Source: HGM05232 sp036661515
GTDB lineage: Bacteria > Bacteroidota > Bacteroidia > Bacteroidales > Muribaculaceae
Direction of reading: 5' to 3'
Assembly: GCA_036661515.1 (NCBI GenBank)
Contig: JAVWYO010000005.1
Coordinates: 1-45,594 of the forward strand
Length of the DNA stretch: 45,594 nt
Below the pieces are notes generated by a model that was not told the DNA's origin, searched no databases, and was given only the letters and a program-made list of their open reading frames with translations. Position 1 is the stretch's first letter, and each line of letters starts with the position of its first letter. The position numbers and the translations under genes are program-made. Below are positions 8,856-17,820 of the stretch, one piece after another.

Positions 8856-10319
8856 ATGGAAAAGAATTTATCGGAATTGTTATTATCAATTTCTTATAAA
8901 CAGATTATAGGAGATGTTGATAAACAGATAACAGATTTAAGAAGTGACTCACGAATAGTGACGGCAGGCAACATGTTTGTTGCTGTGCGTGGTGTTACTA
9001 CCGATGGACATGAATATATAGCCGATGTGATAGGAAAAGGCGCAACGGTGATTGTATGTGAAAAGCTCCCCGAAACGATAAATTCAAAAGTGTGCTATGT
9101 AGAGGTTGAGAATAGTGCAATAGCACTTGGTCATCTTGCGTCGGCATGGTATGATTATCCATCAAGGAAATTACAACTTGTGGGAGTGACAGGGACTAAT
9201 GGGAAAACGACAATAGCTACATTGTTATATGAAATGGCGCGATTAATGGGCTATAAAGCAGGATTGCTATCTACTGTGTGCAATTATGTTGATACACGAG
9301 CTGTTCATGCCACGCAAACGACTCCCGATCAGTTGACAATAAATAAATTGTTATATGAGATGGTAGAAACTGGTTGTGATTATGCCTTTATGGAGGTAAG
9401 TTCACATGCCGCTGACCAGCATCGCATTGATGGACTTGAATTTAAAGGAGGAATTTTTACAAATCTCACACGAGATCATTTAGATTATCATAAGACGGTA
9501 GAAAATTATTTAAAAGCTAAGAAATCGTTTTTTGATATGCTTCCCAAAGGTTCGTTTGCTCTTGTCAATGCCGATGACAAAGTGGGTAAAGTGATGATAC
9601 AAAATACGCAAGCAACAAAATATACATATTCACTTCGAGAACTTGCAGATTATAGAGGTCGTATAATAGAGAGTAGATTAAATGGTACCTTGATAGAGAT
9701 AAATGGACAAGAAGTAGAGGTTATGTTTACTGGTAAATTTAATGTGTATAATCTACTTGCAGTATATGGCGCATCGTGCATGATAGGTTTTCCTGTAGAA
9801 GATGTTATTGTAAAGATGAGTTTGCTCGTTCCAGTAGCTGGCAGATTTCAGACCCTTCAGTCGCCACGTGGATATACTGCAATAGTTGACTATGCACATA
9901 CGCCCGATGCGATTATAAATGTACTAAATTCAATAAAAGATGTTATTGGAACTAAGGGAAAAATAATTACCGTAGTTGGAGCTGGAGGTAACAGAGATAA
10001 AGGAAAGCGTCCTATCATGGCCAAAGAAGCTGGTCAAAGGAGTGATAAGTTGATTTTGACATCAGATAATCCACGTTTTGAAGAACCAGAGGAGATATTG
10101 AAAGATATGGTTGCTGGGCTTGATGAGGATATGCGTTGCCATACTATAAAAATCGTAGATAGAGAAGAAGCAATAAGAACAGCTACACAATTTGCAGGAA
10201 AAGGTGATGTTGTAGTTGTTGCAGGAAAAGGACATGAAGACTATCAAGATATAAAAGGTGTGAAGCATCATTTTGATGATAAAGAGATTATAGAAACAAT
10301 ATTTAAGGGCGAAAAATAA
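8856..10319 (+). CDS. murE: UDP-MurNAc-tripeptide synthetase MurE (mDAP-adding)
   Basis: MurE (487 residues) adds the third amino acid to UDP-MurNAc-L-Ala-D-Glu in the cytoplasm. The ATP loop GTNGKTT is at 113-119, the central-domain lysine likely to be carbamoylated lies in YLKAKKSFF near 222, and the C-terminal domain carries DNPR at 404-407 within DNPRFEEP. That motif is the signature of meso-diaminopimelate-specific enzymes, so the cell wall is predicted to be of the mDAP type. Length and domain order are normal. mraY begins 11 nt downstream. Confidence 0.96.
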   Translation: MEKNLSELLLSISYKQIIGDVDKQITDLRSDSRIVTAGNMFVAVRGVTTDGHEYIADVIGKGATVIVCEKLPETINSKVCYVEVENSAIALGHLASAWYDYPSRKLQLVGVTGTNGKTTIATLLYEMARLMGYKAGLLSTVCNYVDTRAVHATQTTPDQLTINKLLYEMVETGCDYAFMEVSSHAADQHRIDGLEFKGGIFTNLTRDHLDYHKTVENYLKAKKSFFDMLPKGSFALVNADDKVGKVMIQNTQATKYTYSLRELADYRGRIIESRLNGTLIEINGQEVEVMFTGKFNVYNLLAVYGASCMIGFPVEDVIVKMSLLVPVAGRFQTLQSPRGYTAIVDYAHTPDAIINVLNSIKDVIGTKGKIITVVGAGGNRDKGKRPIMAKEAGQRSDKLILTSDNPRFEEPEEILKDMVAGLDEDMRCHTIKIVDREEAIRTATQFAGKGDVVVVAGKGHEDYQDIKGVKHHFDDKEIIETIFKGEK

Positions 10320-10330
10320 TATAAAATGCT

Positions 10331-11593
10331 ATGCTATATTACTTATCTCAATTTTTAGAACAATATAATATACCCGGTGCACGACTGATGGATTATCTTA
10401 CATTCCGGTCGGGTATAGCATTGATACTATCTATTTTTATAGCAACCGTAATAGGAAGGCGTATAATTGATAGACTGCAACTAATGCAAGTGGGCGAGAT
10501 TGTTCGTAATTTAGGGCTTGAAGGACAAATGAGCAAAAAGGGTACTCCCACAATGGGTGGAATTATCATAATAATCGCAATATTAGTTCCTTGTCTACTT
10601 TTCGGGAGGCTTGGTAATGTGTATATGTTGCTAATGATTGTTTCTACAATATGGTTAGGGACACTTGGTTTTCTTGATGATTATATAAAAGTAGCACATC
10701 ATGACAAAGATGGATTAAAAGGGAAATTTAAAATTGTAGGTCAAGTAGGACTTGGATTAATAGTAGGCTTGACGATGTATTTGAGCCCATCTATCGTAAT
10801 GCGCGAAAATGTAGAGATACAAAATAAGGTAAATCATGAAATTGTAGTATCGCATAAGGCAGAGAATATAAAGGCTACACAGACAACCATTCCATTTGTA
10901 AAAAATAATAACTTTGATTACGCGTCATTAACACGCTGGATGGGTGATGATGCACAGACAGGAGGCTGGATAATATTTATCCTTGTCACGATTTTTGTGA
11001 TTTCAGCAGTGTCAAATGGAGCAAATCTCACCGATGGGCTTGATGGGCTTGCCACAGGGACTTCGGCAATAATAGGCGTAGCGCTTGCGATAATGTGTTA
11101 CTTGGGAGGTAACATAATATATGCGAGTTACTTAAATATAATGTATATACCAGGCAGTGAGGAACTTGTGGTGTATGCGTCGGCATTTATAGGTGCATTA
11201 ATAGGGTTTTTATGGTATAATTCCTATCCAGCACAAGTGTTCATGGGAGATACCGGTAGCTTGACTCTTGGCGGAATAATAGCAGTCTTTGCAATATTGA
11301 TACGTAAAGAATTACTAATACCTATATTGTGCGCAATATTTTTACTTGAGGATTTATCGGTAATGGCTCAAGTGGGATATTTTAAATGGACAAAACATAA
11401 AACAGGAGTAGGGAAAAGGATATTTAAGATGACCCCCTTGCATCATCATTTTCAGAAAGCAGGAAATTCAGGAATAGATGCCATAATTCAACACCCAGTG
11501 AAACCTATTCCAGAATCGAAGATAGTAATGCGCTTTTTTATTGTAGCTATCTTCTTAGCGGTAATAACATTTGTAACATTAAAGATAAGATAA
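10331..11593 (+). CDS. mraY: Phospho-MurNAc-pentapeptide transferase MraY
   Basis: MraY (420 residues) is a polytopic inner-membrane enzyme that forms lipid I from UDP-MurNAc-pentapeptide and undecaprenyl phosphate. KKGTPTMGG (69-77), the Asp pair in GFLDDYIK (113-120), NLTDGLDGLATG near 237 and the His cluster MTPLHHHFQ near 370 are all conserved. It is longer than the roughly 360-residue proteobacterial form because of a polar insertion around residues 155-205, which is usual for Bacteroidetes MraY. The stop and the murD start share one nucleotide (TAATG). Confidence 0.95.
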   Translation: MLYYLSQFLEQYNIPGARLMDYLTFRSGIALILSIFIATVIGRRIIDRLQLMQVGEIVRNLGLEGQMSKKGTPTMGGIIIIIAILVPCLLFGRLGNVYMLLMIVSTIWLGTLGFLDDYIKVAHHDKDGLKGKFKIVGQVGLGLIVGLTMYLSPSIVMRENVEIQNKVNHEIVVSHKAENIKATQTTIPFVKNNNFDYASLTRWMGDDAQTGGWIIFILVTIFVISAVSNGANLTDGLDGLATGTSAIIGVALAIMCYLGGNIIYASYLNIMYIPGSEELVVYASAFIGALIGFLWYNSYPAQVFMGDTGSLTLGGIIAVFAILIRKELLIPILCAIFLLEDLSVMAQVGYFKWTKHKTGVGKRIFKMTPLHHHFQKAGNSGIDAIIQHPVKPIPESKIVMRFFIVAIFLAVITFVTLKIR

Positions 11594-12933
11594 TGGGAAA
11601 TAAACGTATCGTAGTACTTGGAGGCGGAGAAAGTGGCGTAGGAGCCGCAGTACTTGCAAAAATTAAAGGATTTGACGTGTGGTTGTCTGACATGTCGGAA
11701 ATCACACCTCGTTACAAATTAAAACTTGAAGAATATGGCGTGAGTTGGGAAGAAAAGCAGCACACAGAAAGTAGGATAATAGATGCTGATGAAGTTATAA
11801 AAAGTCCAGGTATTCCTGATAATGTACCCATAATGCAAAAGATATTGTCAAAGAATATCCCCGTTATCTCAGAAATAGAATTTGCTGGAAGATATACCGA
11901 TGCCAAGATGGTGTGTATAACAGGAAGTAATGGAAAGACTACAACAACAATGCTCACTTATCACATACTGAAAAATGCAGGAGTTAATGTAGGGCTTGCA
12001 GGAAATGTAGGAAAAAGTCTTGCCTTGCAGGTGGCTACCGAGCAACATGATGTGTATGTCATAGAATTAAGTAGCTTTCAGCTGGATAATATGTATGATT
12101 TCAAAGCTAATATCGCCGTTATCATGAATATTACTCCCGACCATTTAGATAGATATGACTATAAGATGGAGAATTATATAAATGCAAAGTTTCGCATATT
12201 ACGAAATCAATCTCAAGAAGATTCCTTTATCTATTGGCAAGATGATCCAGTGATTGCGGCACAGTTGCAACACATGAAAATAGAGTCGAAGCAATATCCA
12301 TTTAGTGAAGTTCATAGAGATGGAACAGCAGCATTTACACTTGGTGAGAATTTTGTAATAGAAGTAGCAGATCATCATGTAGAATTGCCAAAAGAAAATC
12401 TTGCCTTGCAAGGACTTCATAACTTATACAATTCGATGGCAGCAGGTATTTCGGCATCATTGCTTGATATAAAGAATGAAACTATACGCAAATCCCTTGA
12501 AGATTTTGAAGCAGTAGAGCATCGACTTGAATATGTTGCCACAATAGAAGGTGTGAAATATATTAATGACTCTAAGGCAACAAATGTAAATTCTTGTTGG
12601 TATGCCCTTGAAAGTATGAAAACGCCAGTTGTATTAATTCTTGGAGGTAAGGATAAAGGGAATGATTATAGCGAGATAGAGGATTTTGTAAAAGAAAAGG
12701 TAAAAGCTATTGTGTGTATGGGCAAAGATAACTCTAAGTTACTAAGCTATTTTGAAGGAAAAGTTCCAGTGATGTCGGATACTCATAGCATTGAAGAAGC
12801 GATTGCCCAAGCCTCAAAATTGTCAATATCTGGCGACACCGTTTTATTGTCGCCATGTTGTGCAAGTTTTGATCTATTTAAGAGCTATGAAGATAGAGGC
12901 GACCAGTTTAAAGATTGTGTAAGAAAATTATAA
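11593..12933 (+). CDS. murD: UDP-MurNAc-L-alanine:D-glutamate ligase MurD
   Basis: MurD (446 residues) adds D-glutamate to UDP-MurNAc-L-alanine. The N-terminal nucleotide-sugar domain shows VVLGGGESGVGAA (7-19), the ATP loop GSNGKTTTT is at 111-119, and NITPDHLDRYD and HRLEYV lie in the central and C-terminal domains. Length is normal. It overlaps mraY by one nucleotide and is followed by ftsW 15 nt downstream. Confidence 0.96.
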   Translation: MGNKRIVVLGGGESGVGAAVLAKIKGFDVWLSDMSEITPRYKLKLEEYGVSWEEKQHTESRIIDADEVIKSPGIPDNVPIMQKILSKNIPVISEIEFAGRYTDAKMVCITGSNGKTTTTMLTYHILKNAGVNVGLAGNVGKSLALQVATEQHDVYVIELSSFQLDNMYDFKANIAVIMNITPDHLDRYDYKMENYINAKFRILRNQSQEDSFIYWQDDPVIAAQLQHMKIESKQYPFSEVHRDGTAAFTLGENFVIEVADHHVELPKENLALQGLHNLYNSMAAGISASLLDIKNETIRKSLEDFEAVEHRLEYVATIEGVKYINDSKATNVNSCWYALESMKTPVVLILGGKDKGNDYSEIEDFVKEKVKAIVCMGKDNSKLLSYFEGKVPVMSDTHSIEEAIAQASKLSISGDTVLLSPCCASFDLFKSYEDRGDQFKDCVRKL

Positions 12934-12948
12934 ATATTACATGCTGTT

Positions 12949-14247
12949 ATGGAATTAGAAACGACAATCCATGAGGATAAAATAGAAGAACCTAAGAAAA
13001 ATATGGGTGATGTGTATATTTGGGGCATTTTTATAGCCTTATGTATAATTTCGCTCGTAGAGTCTTACAGTGCATCGAGTCGAGAAGTTTCGGTGTCGGG
13101 GATATACAATCCACTAATCAAGCATGGTGCAATGTTGCTTGGCGGTGTGTTTACTGTATATGTTATTCAACGTTTTCCATATCAGAAATTTATATGGGTT
13201 ATACCACTGTTTTCTGTAATTACAGTATTTCTTATGGTTTATGTTATGGTTGCAGGAGATGTAATAAATGGAGCGAAACGAGCAGTAAATGTATTAGGAT
13301 TTACGTTGCAACCAGTAGAATTTGCCAAAGTGAGCATAGTGTTGCTTATAGCGTGGTTTATGTCTAAGAATCAGATGGTAGAAGGCGTTAAAAACAAAGG
13401 TGTAATACTATGTGCTCTTGCCGTAATGATATATGGTGCATTATTGTTTAAGCAAGGGTTGACAAATACGATATTATTAATGGGAATAAGTATTTCAATG
13501 ATGCTTATAGGAGGCGTTCAATGGAAGAAATTTTTTATTGTAATAATAGCATATATAATATTTGGAGGAGGATTTCTTGCCCTTACCAAAGATAGCGGAG
13601 AAAAAGAGGAGAAAGAGAAGACCAATATAGAAGAAACGTCAACTTTTACACAAGAAAAATTAGAGAATAGAGAGGGTACATGGACAAAACGTATAGATCG
13701 TTTTTTTAGCCCAGTTCCATTATATACGCAATCCATGACCAGCACAAATCAGCAGGAAATGTTTTCCTATATGGCACAAGCAAATGGAGGCGCGATAGGT
13801 GTTTTTCCGGGAAATTCACGAGAATGTAGTAGATTGCCACTTGCATTTTCCGATTATATTTATTCTATAATAATAGAAGACGTGGGGTGTGTAGGTGGAA
13901 TTGTTGTATTGATACTATATCTTTCGTTACTTGCCAGAGCAGGAAATATCGCCACTAAATGCTCGCGAGCATTTCCAGCACTACTTGTTATAGGAATGGC
14001 GGTGATGATAGCATTTCAGGCATTGTTCCATATGGCAATAAATACGGGAGTCTTTCCCGTGTCGGGGCAGCCACTACCATTAATATCAAAAGGAGGTACG
14101 TCGATATTTGCAACAGCAATAGCCTTTGGAATAATGATAAGTGTGAGCAAATTTGCTGTGCAAAATAATAAGAGTAAAGATATAAAAGCAGAGATAAATA
14201 ATCTTCCTGAAGATTTGCGAGCAACTAATCCAACACAATTGTCGTAA
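12949..14247 (+). CDS. ftsW: Septal glycosyltransferase FtsW
   Basis: FtsW (432 residues) is the SEDS-family lipid II polymerase that works with FtsI at the septum. Multiple hydrophobic segments fit the expected ten-helix topology. VNVLGFTLQPVEFAKVSIV, PGNSRECSRLPLAFSDYIYS and the late FPVSGQPLPLISKGGTS are SEDS hallmarks; the last is near residue 370. A charged extracytoplasmic loop (about 210-250) with an EKEEKEK run precedes the PGNSRE motif. The 5' end is cytoplasmic and acidic. The stop shares one nucleotide with the murG start. Confidence 0.94.
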   Translation: MELETTIHEDKIEEPKKNMGDVYIWGIFIALCIISLVESYSASSREVSVSGIYNPLIKHGAMLLGGVFTVYVIQRFPYQKFIWVIPLFSVITVFLMVYVMVAGDVINGAKRAVNVLGFTLQPVEFAKVSIVLLIAWFMSKNQMVEGVKNKGVILCALAVMIYGALLFKQGLTNTILLMGISISMMLIGGVQWKKFFIVIIAYIIFGGGFLALTKDSGEKEEKEKTNIEETSTFTQEKLENREGTWTKRIDRFFSPVPLYTQSMTSTNQQEMFSYMAQANGGAIGVFPGNSRECSRLPLAFSDYIYSIIIEDVGCVGGIVVLILYLSLLARAGNIATKCSRAFPALLVIGMAVMIAFQALFHMAINTGVFPVSGQPLPLISKGGTSIFATAIAFGIMISVSKFAVQNNKSKDIKAEINNLPEDLRATNPTQLS

Positions 14248-15377
14248 TGGAAAATAAAAAATTAAAAATACTTATAAGTGGAGGTGGTACTGGAGGGCAT
14301 ATCTTTCCAGCGCTTTCTATTGCTAATGAGATATGTCGGCGAGAACCCGAAGCCCAAATCCTGTTTATTGGAGCAGAGAATCGAATGGAGATGGAGCGAG
14401 TTCCAGCTGCTGGATACAAGATAATAGGACTTCCTGTTAGTGGATTTGATCGAAAACATTTGCTAAAGAATTTTGTAGTGCTTATGCGTTTGTTAAAGAG
14501 CATGCGCATGGCAAAAAAGATACTAAAAGAGTATAAGCCCGATATTGCAATAGGTGTTGGTGGATATGTTAGTGGTCCTATATTAAAAGTGGCGCAAAAG
14601 CAAGGAATACCAACCCTAATACAAGAGCAAAACTCATATGCAGGAGTAACTAATAAATTGCTTGCGCAGAATGTTGATGCTGTGTGTGTAGCTTATGAAG
14701 GAATGGAGAAATTTTTCCCTGCCGAAAAGATAGAAATCACGGGGAATCCAGTGCGTCGTAATCTGTTGCTTTGTACAACAAGTAAGGAAGATGCCAGAAA
14801 GTCGTTTGGATTATTAGAAAATAAAAAGACAATTCTCATAGTAGGAGGAAGTCTTGGCGCGAGAACAATAAATAACACGATTGCAACGTCGATTGATGCT
14901 ATAAAAGATAGTGGCGTGCAGGTAATATGGCAATCGGGAAAGATATATGATGCAGAGGCAAAGAAAATGTTGGGACAGCATAAAGATAGTAATATTGTCC
15001 AGATGCCATTTATTTCAAATATAGATGTCGCATATAAGGCTGCCGACTTGGTGGTGTCGCGAGCTGGAGCAAGTTCTATCTCAGAATTGCAATTACTTGG
15101 CAAGCCCAGTATCTTGATTCCCTCGCCAAATGTAGCAGAAGACCATCAGACTAAAAATGCAATGTCTCTCGTAAATAGAGATGCCGCAATAATGGTAAAA
15201 GATGACGAATGCGTTACAGAGCTTGTGCATACAATGCTTGAAACGATTAATAATGAACAACTTCTTGAAACGCTGTCGGCTAATGTAGCGAAAATGGCAT
15301 TGCAAAAATCAGATGAACGTATTGTAGATAAAGTGTTTGAAGTAATAAAAAATAGACAAAAAGATGGGAGAATTTAA
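14247..15377 (+). CDS. murG: Lipid II synthase MurG
   Basis: MurG (376 residues) is a GT28-family transferase that adds GlcNAc from UDP-GlcNAc to lipid I on the inner face of the inner membrane. The glycine-rich loop GGGTGGHIFPAL is at 12-23, a second loop reads IVGGSLGARTIN, and the C-terminal donor-site segment is VVSRAGASSISELQLLGKPSILIP. Length is slightly above the E. coli form and normal for Bacteroidetes. It overlaps ftsW by one nucleotide and murC by 14 nt. Confidence 0.96.
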   Translation: MENKKLKILISGGGTGGHIFPALSIANEICRREPEAQILFIGAENRMEMERVPAAGYKIIGLPVSGFDRKHLLKNFVVLMRLLKSMRMAKKILKEYKPDIAIGVGGYVSGPILKVAQKQGIPTLIQEQNSYAGVTNKLLAQNVDAVCVAYEGMEKFFPAEKIEITGNPVRRNLLLCTTSKEDARKSFGLLENKKTILIVGGSLGARTINNTIATSIDAIKDSGVQVIWQSGKIYDAEAKKMLGQHKDSNIVQMPFISNIDVAYKAADLVVSRAGASSISELQLLGKPSILIPSPNVAEDHQTKNAMSLVNRDAAIMVKDDECVTELVHTMLETINNEQLLETLSANVAKMALQKSDERIVDKVFEVIKNRQKDGRI

Positions 15378-16743
15378 ATCAATATATTTTGTAGGCGCAG
15401 GTGGCATAGGAATGGCAGCACTTGTTCGTTACTATTTATCAAAAGGATATAAAGTTGCGGGATATGACCGTACTAAAACTACCCTCACTGAGCAAATCGC
15501 AGCTGAAGGAGCCGAAATATCATATAATGAAGCAGTGAGTGAAATACCTGAATATTGCAAGGATAAAGCAACGACACTTGTTGTTTATACTCCAGCAATA
15601 CCAGAAAGTCATGCTGGGCTACAATATTTCAGAAAAGAAGGATTTGAAATACTTAAACGGTCAGAATTACTCGGTTTGATTACTCGTGATAGTAAAGGGC
15701 TTTGTTTCTCTGGAACACACGGAAAGACCACTACATCGAGCATGGCAGCGCATATTTTGCATTGCTCTGATATAGGTTGTAATGCGTTTTTAGGTGGAAT
15801 CCTACGTAATTATGATAGCAATTTGTTGCTAAGCAATGATAGTCCATATTCGGTAATAGAGGCAGATGAATTTGATCGTTCATTTCATCGTCTAAGTCCT
15901 TATATAGCTGTTGTTACAGCAACCGACCCCGACCATTTAGATATATATGGCACAGAGGAGGCATATCTTGAAAGTTTTGCTCATTTCACCTCATTAGTTA
16001 GAGATGAAGGCGCGTTAATAATCCACACAGGCTTGAAGCTGAAGCCACGTGCATCTAAGGGAGTGAAGATGTATTCATATTCAAGAGATGCAGGCGATTT
16101 TCATGCTGAAAATATTCGTAAATCAAATGGCGAGATAATATTTGACTTTGTACACCCACAAGGTGTCATAAAAGATATATTGCTTGGCGTGCCAGTTGAT
16201 ATTAACATAGAAAATGCGGTGGCCGCAATGGCTGTTTGTAGCCTTGTCGGCGTGAAAGATGATGTAATGCGTAGTTCGGTAGCATCGTATTTGGGCGCAA
16301 AACGTCGATTTGAATTTTGGGTAAAGGAGAGTGGCGCTAACGGTAAAGTAATGATTGATGATTATGCACATCACCCCGACGAATTGAAAGCGAGTATTGC
16401 ATCAATAAAATCATTATACCCCAACCGACAGCTAAGTGTTATTTTTCAACCACATTTATTTACAAGAACGCGAGATTTTGCCCATGAGTTTGCTGACGCA
16501 TTATCATTGGCCGATGATGTTATACTTCTTGATATATATCCAGCACGCGAGGAGCCAATCCCAGGTGTGACATCAGAAATTATATTTAAGGATATAAAAT
16601 GCCCAAGCAAAGCACTTTGTCTTAAAAATGATTTGATAGATACAGTAAAAAAACATAACTTTGACATCTTGTTGACAGTAGGAGCTGGAGACATAAGTAA
16701 TTACCTACAAGAAATAAGTGAAATAATTAAGATGATACGTTGA
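15364..16743 (+). CDS. murC: UDP-MurNAc:L-alanine ligase MurC
   Basis: MurC (459 residues) performs the first Mur ligase step, joining L-alanine to UDP-MurNAc. The Rossmann loop FVGAGGIGMAAL is at 9-20, the ATP loop GTHGKTTT at 117-124, and the central EADEFDRSF and DPDHLDIY motifs, then DDYAHHPDEL, mark the family. Length is normal. Its start overlaps murG and its TGA stop overlaps the ftsQ TTG start by four bases (TTGA at 16740-16743). Confidence 0.96.
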   Translation: MGEFKSIYFVGAGGIGMAALVRYYLSKGYKVAGYDRTKTTLTEQIAAEGAEISYNEAVSEIPEYCKDKATTLVVYTPAIPESHAGLQYFRKEGFEILKRSELLGLITRDSKGLCFSGTHGKTTTSSMAAHILHCSDIGCNAFLGGILRNYDSNLLLSNDSPYSVIEADEFDRSFHRLSPYIAVVTATDPDHLDIYGTEEAYLESFAHFTSLVRDEGALIIHTGLKLKPRASKGVKMYSYSRDAGDFHAENIRKSNGEIIFDFVHPQGVIKDILLGVPVDINIENAVAAMAVCSLVGVKDDVMRSSVASYLGAKRRFEFWVKESGANGKVMIDDYAHHPDELKASIASIKSLYPNRQLSVIFQPHLFTRTRDFAHEFADALSLADDVILLDIYPAREEPIPGVTSEIIFKDIKCPSKALCLKNDLIDTVKKHNFDILLTVGAGDISNYLQEISEIIKMIR

Positions 16744-17798
16744 AAAAAACAGTTAAAATATTATTAAAATATTCGGTATTAGTGCTTTTAATTGCATATC
16801 TTGCTATAAGCATAACTTGGGCTGGAGTTCAGGCCGAGAAAGATGTGTGTAAAAATGTAGAGGTAAGAATATTAAATGCTGATAGTACTGTTTTTTTGAC
16901 ACAAAAAGGGATATTGAAAGAACTTGAAGGGTTGCACATAAAGCTAAAAGGAAAGCGTATTTCGGAAATTAATACAGAGGCTGTGGAGCAGGCCCTTGAT
17001 AAATTTGACTATCTTGAACAGGCAGAATGTGTTATTGAAGATAATTCAAAGGTTGTGATAGAAGTAAAACAACTATTGCCTATAATGCGGGTATTTGATG
17101 GTGAAAAGACATATTATCTTAATAAAGACGGCAAACAGATGCGTGCAGATGCGCGTTATCACATAGATGTACCATTAGTAAAAGGACGATTTAATAATAA
17201 GCTAAAAGCATCTTCACTAATACCGATGGTGCAGTATATTTCGGGGAATGAAGCTCTAAATATGCTTGTAACAATGATTGAAGTGCGCGATGCGAATAAT
17301 GTATTTATTATTCCAAATATATATGGCCATGTAGTGAATATTGGCACTCCTACTGATTTTGAGTCAAAATTTGCTAAGCTTATGATGATGTATAAAGATG
17401 TAATGCCAATAAAAGGGTGGTATACCTACGACACTATTTCCGTTAAATGGGATTATCAGATAGTAGCAACTAAACGTCAAAAAGCGATAAAGGAAGATGA
17501 GGTATTTGGCCCTGATGACGATGAGCCAGCACCAGATATTGAAACAATGACTATTGAGCCCGATAAGTCGTTGGGGGTGGCAATAAAGCTCGTTGAAGAG
17601 AAAGTTGAAAAAATTGAGCAGAAAGTTGAAGAAAAGGATAATAAGTCTAAATCGAAAAAAAAGGATAAGAATGTAAAGCCGAAAGAGACAAAAAAAGAGA
17701 CCAAGAAAGACGCGAAAGAAACAAAGGCGAAGAAAGACGTGAAGGACGCATTTAAAAAGAAATATTCGGAAGTTGAGAGTACAAAAAAGAAGAATTAA
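16740..17798 (+). CDS. ftsQ: Cell division protein FtsQ/DivIB with Lys/Glu-rich tail
   Basis: A 352-residue bitopic divisome protein: short basic N-terminus, one transmembrane helix (about 9-30), POTRA-like region (about 38-110) and beta domain to about residue 250. The start is TTG at 16740; an in-frame TAA at 16728-16730 closes the frame upstream and no ATG lies before the membrane segment, so the TTG is required. Residues 250-352 form an extra low-complexity tail, first acidic (DDDEPAPD) and then Lys/Glu-rich, lengthening the protein well beyond the usual 240-260 residues. The tail would be periplasmic. Family identity rests on position between murC and ftsA, topology and the POTRA-like segment. 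Confidence 0.88.
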   Translation: MKKTVKILLKYSVLVLLIAYLAISITWAGVQAEKDVCKNVEVRILNADSTVFLTQKGILKELEGLHIKLKGKRISEINTEAVEQALDKFDYLEQAECVIEDNSKVVIEVKQLLPIMRVFDGEKTYYLNKDGKQMRADARYHIDVPLVKGRFNNKLKASSLIPMVQYISGNEALNMLVTMIEVRDANNVFIIPNIYGHVVNIGTPTDFESKFAKLMMMYKDVMPIKGWYTYDTISVKWDYQIVATKRQKAIKEDEVFGPDDDEPAPDIETMTIEPDKSLGVAIKLVEEKVEKIEQKVEEKDNKSKSKKKDKNVKPKETKKETKKDAKETKAKKDVKDAFKKKYSEVESTKKKN

Positions 17799-17820
17799 TT
17801 ACCAATAGGTATTTTACGAG

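Noticed and set aside
17590..17798. Frameshift or readthrough as the source of the FtsQ tail
   Set aside because: The frame is continuous with a proper stop and the low-complexity composition is biased but coherent; no overlapping alternative gene is seen.
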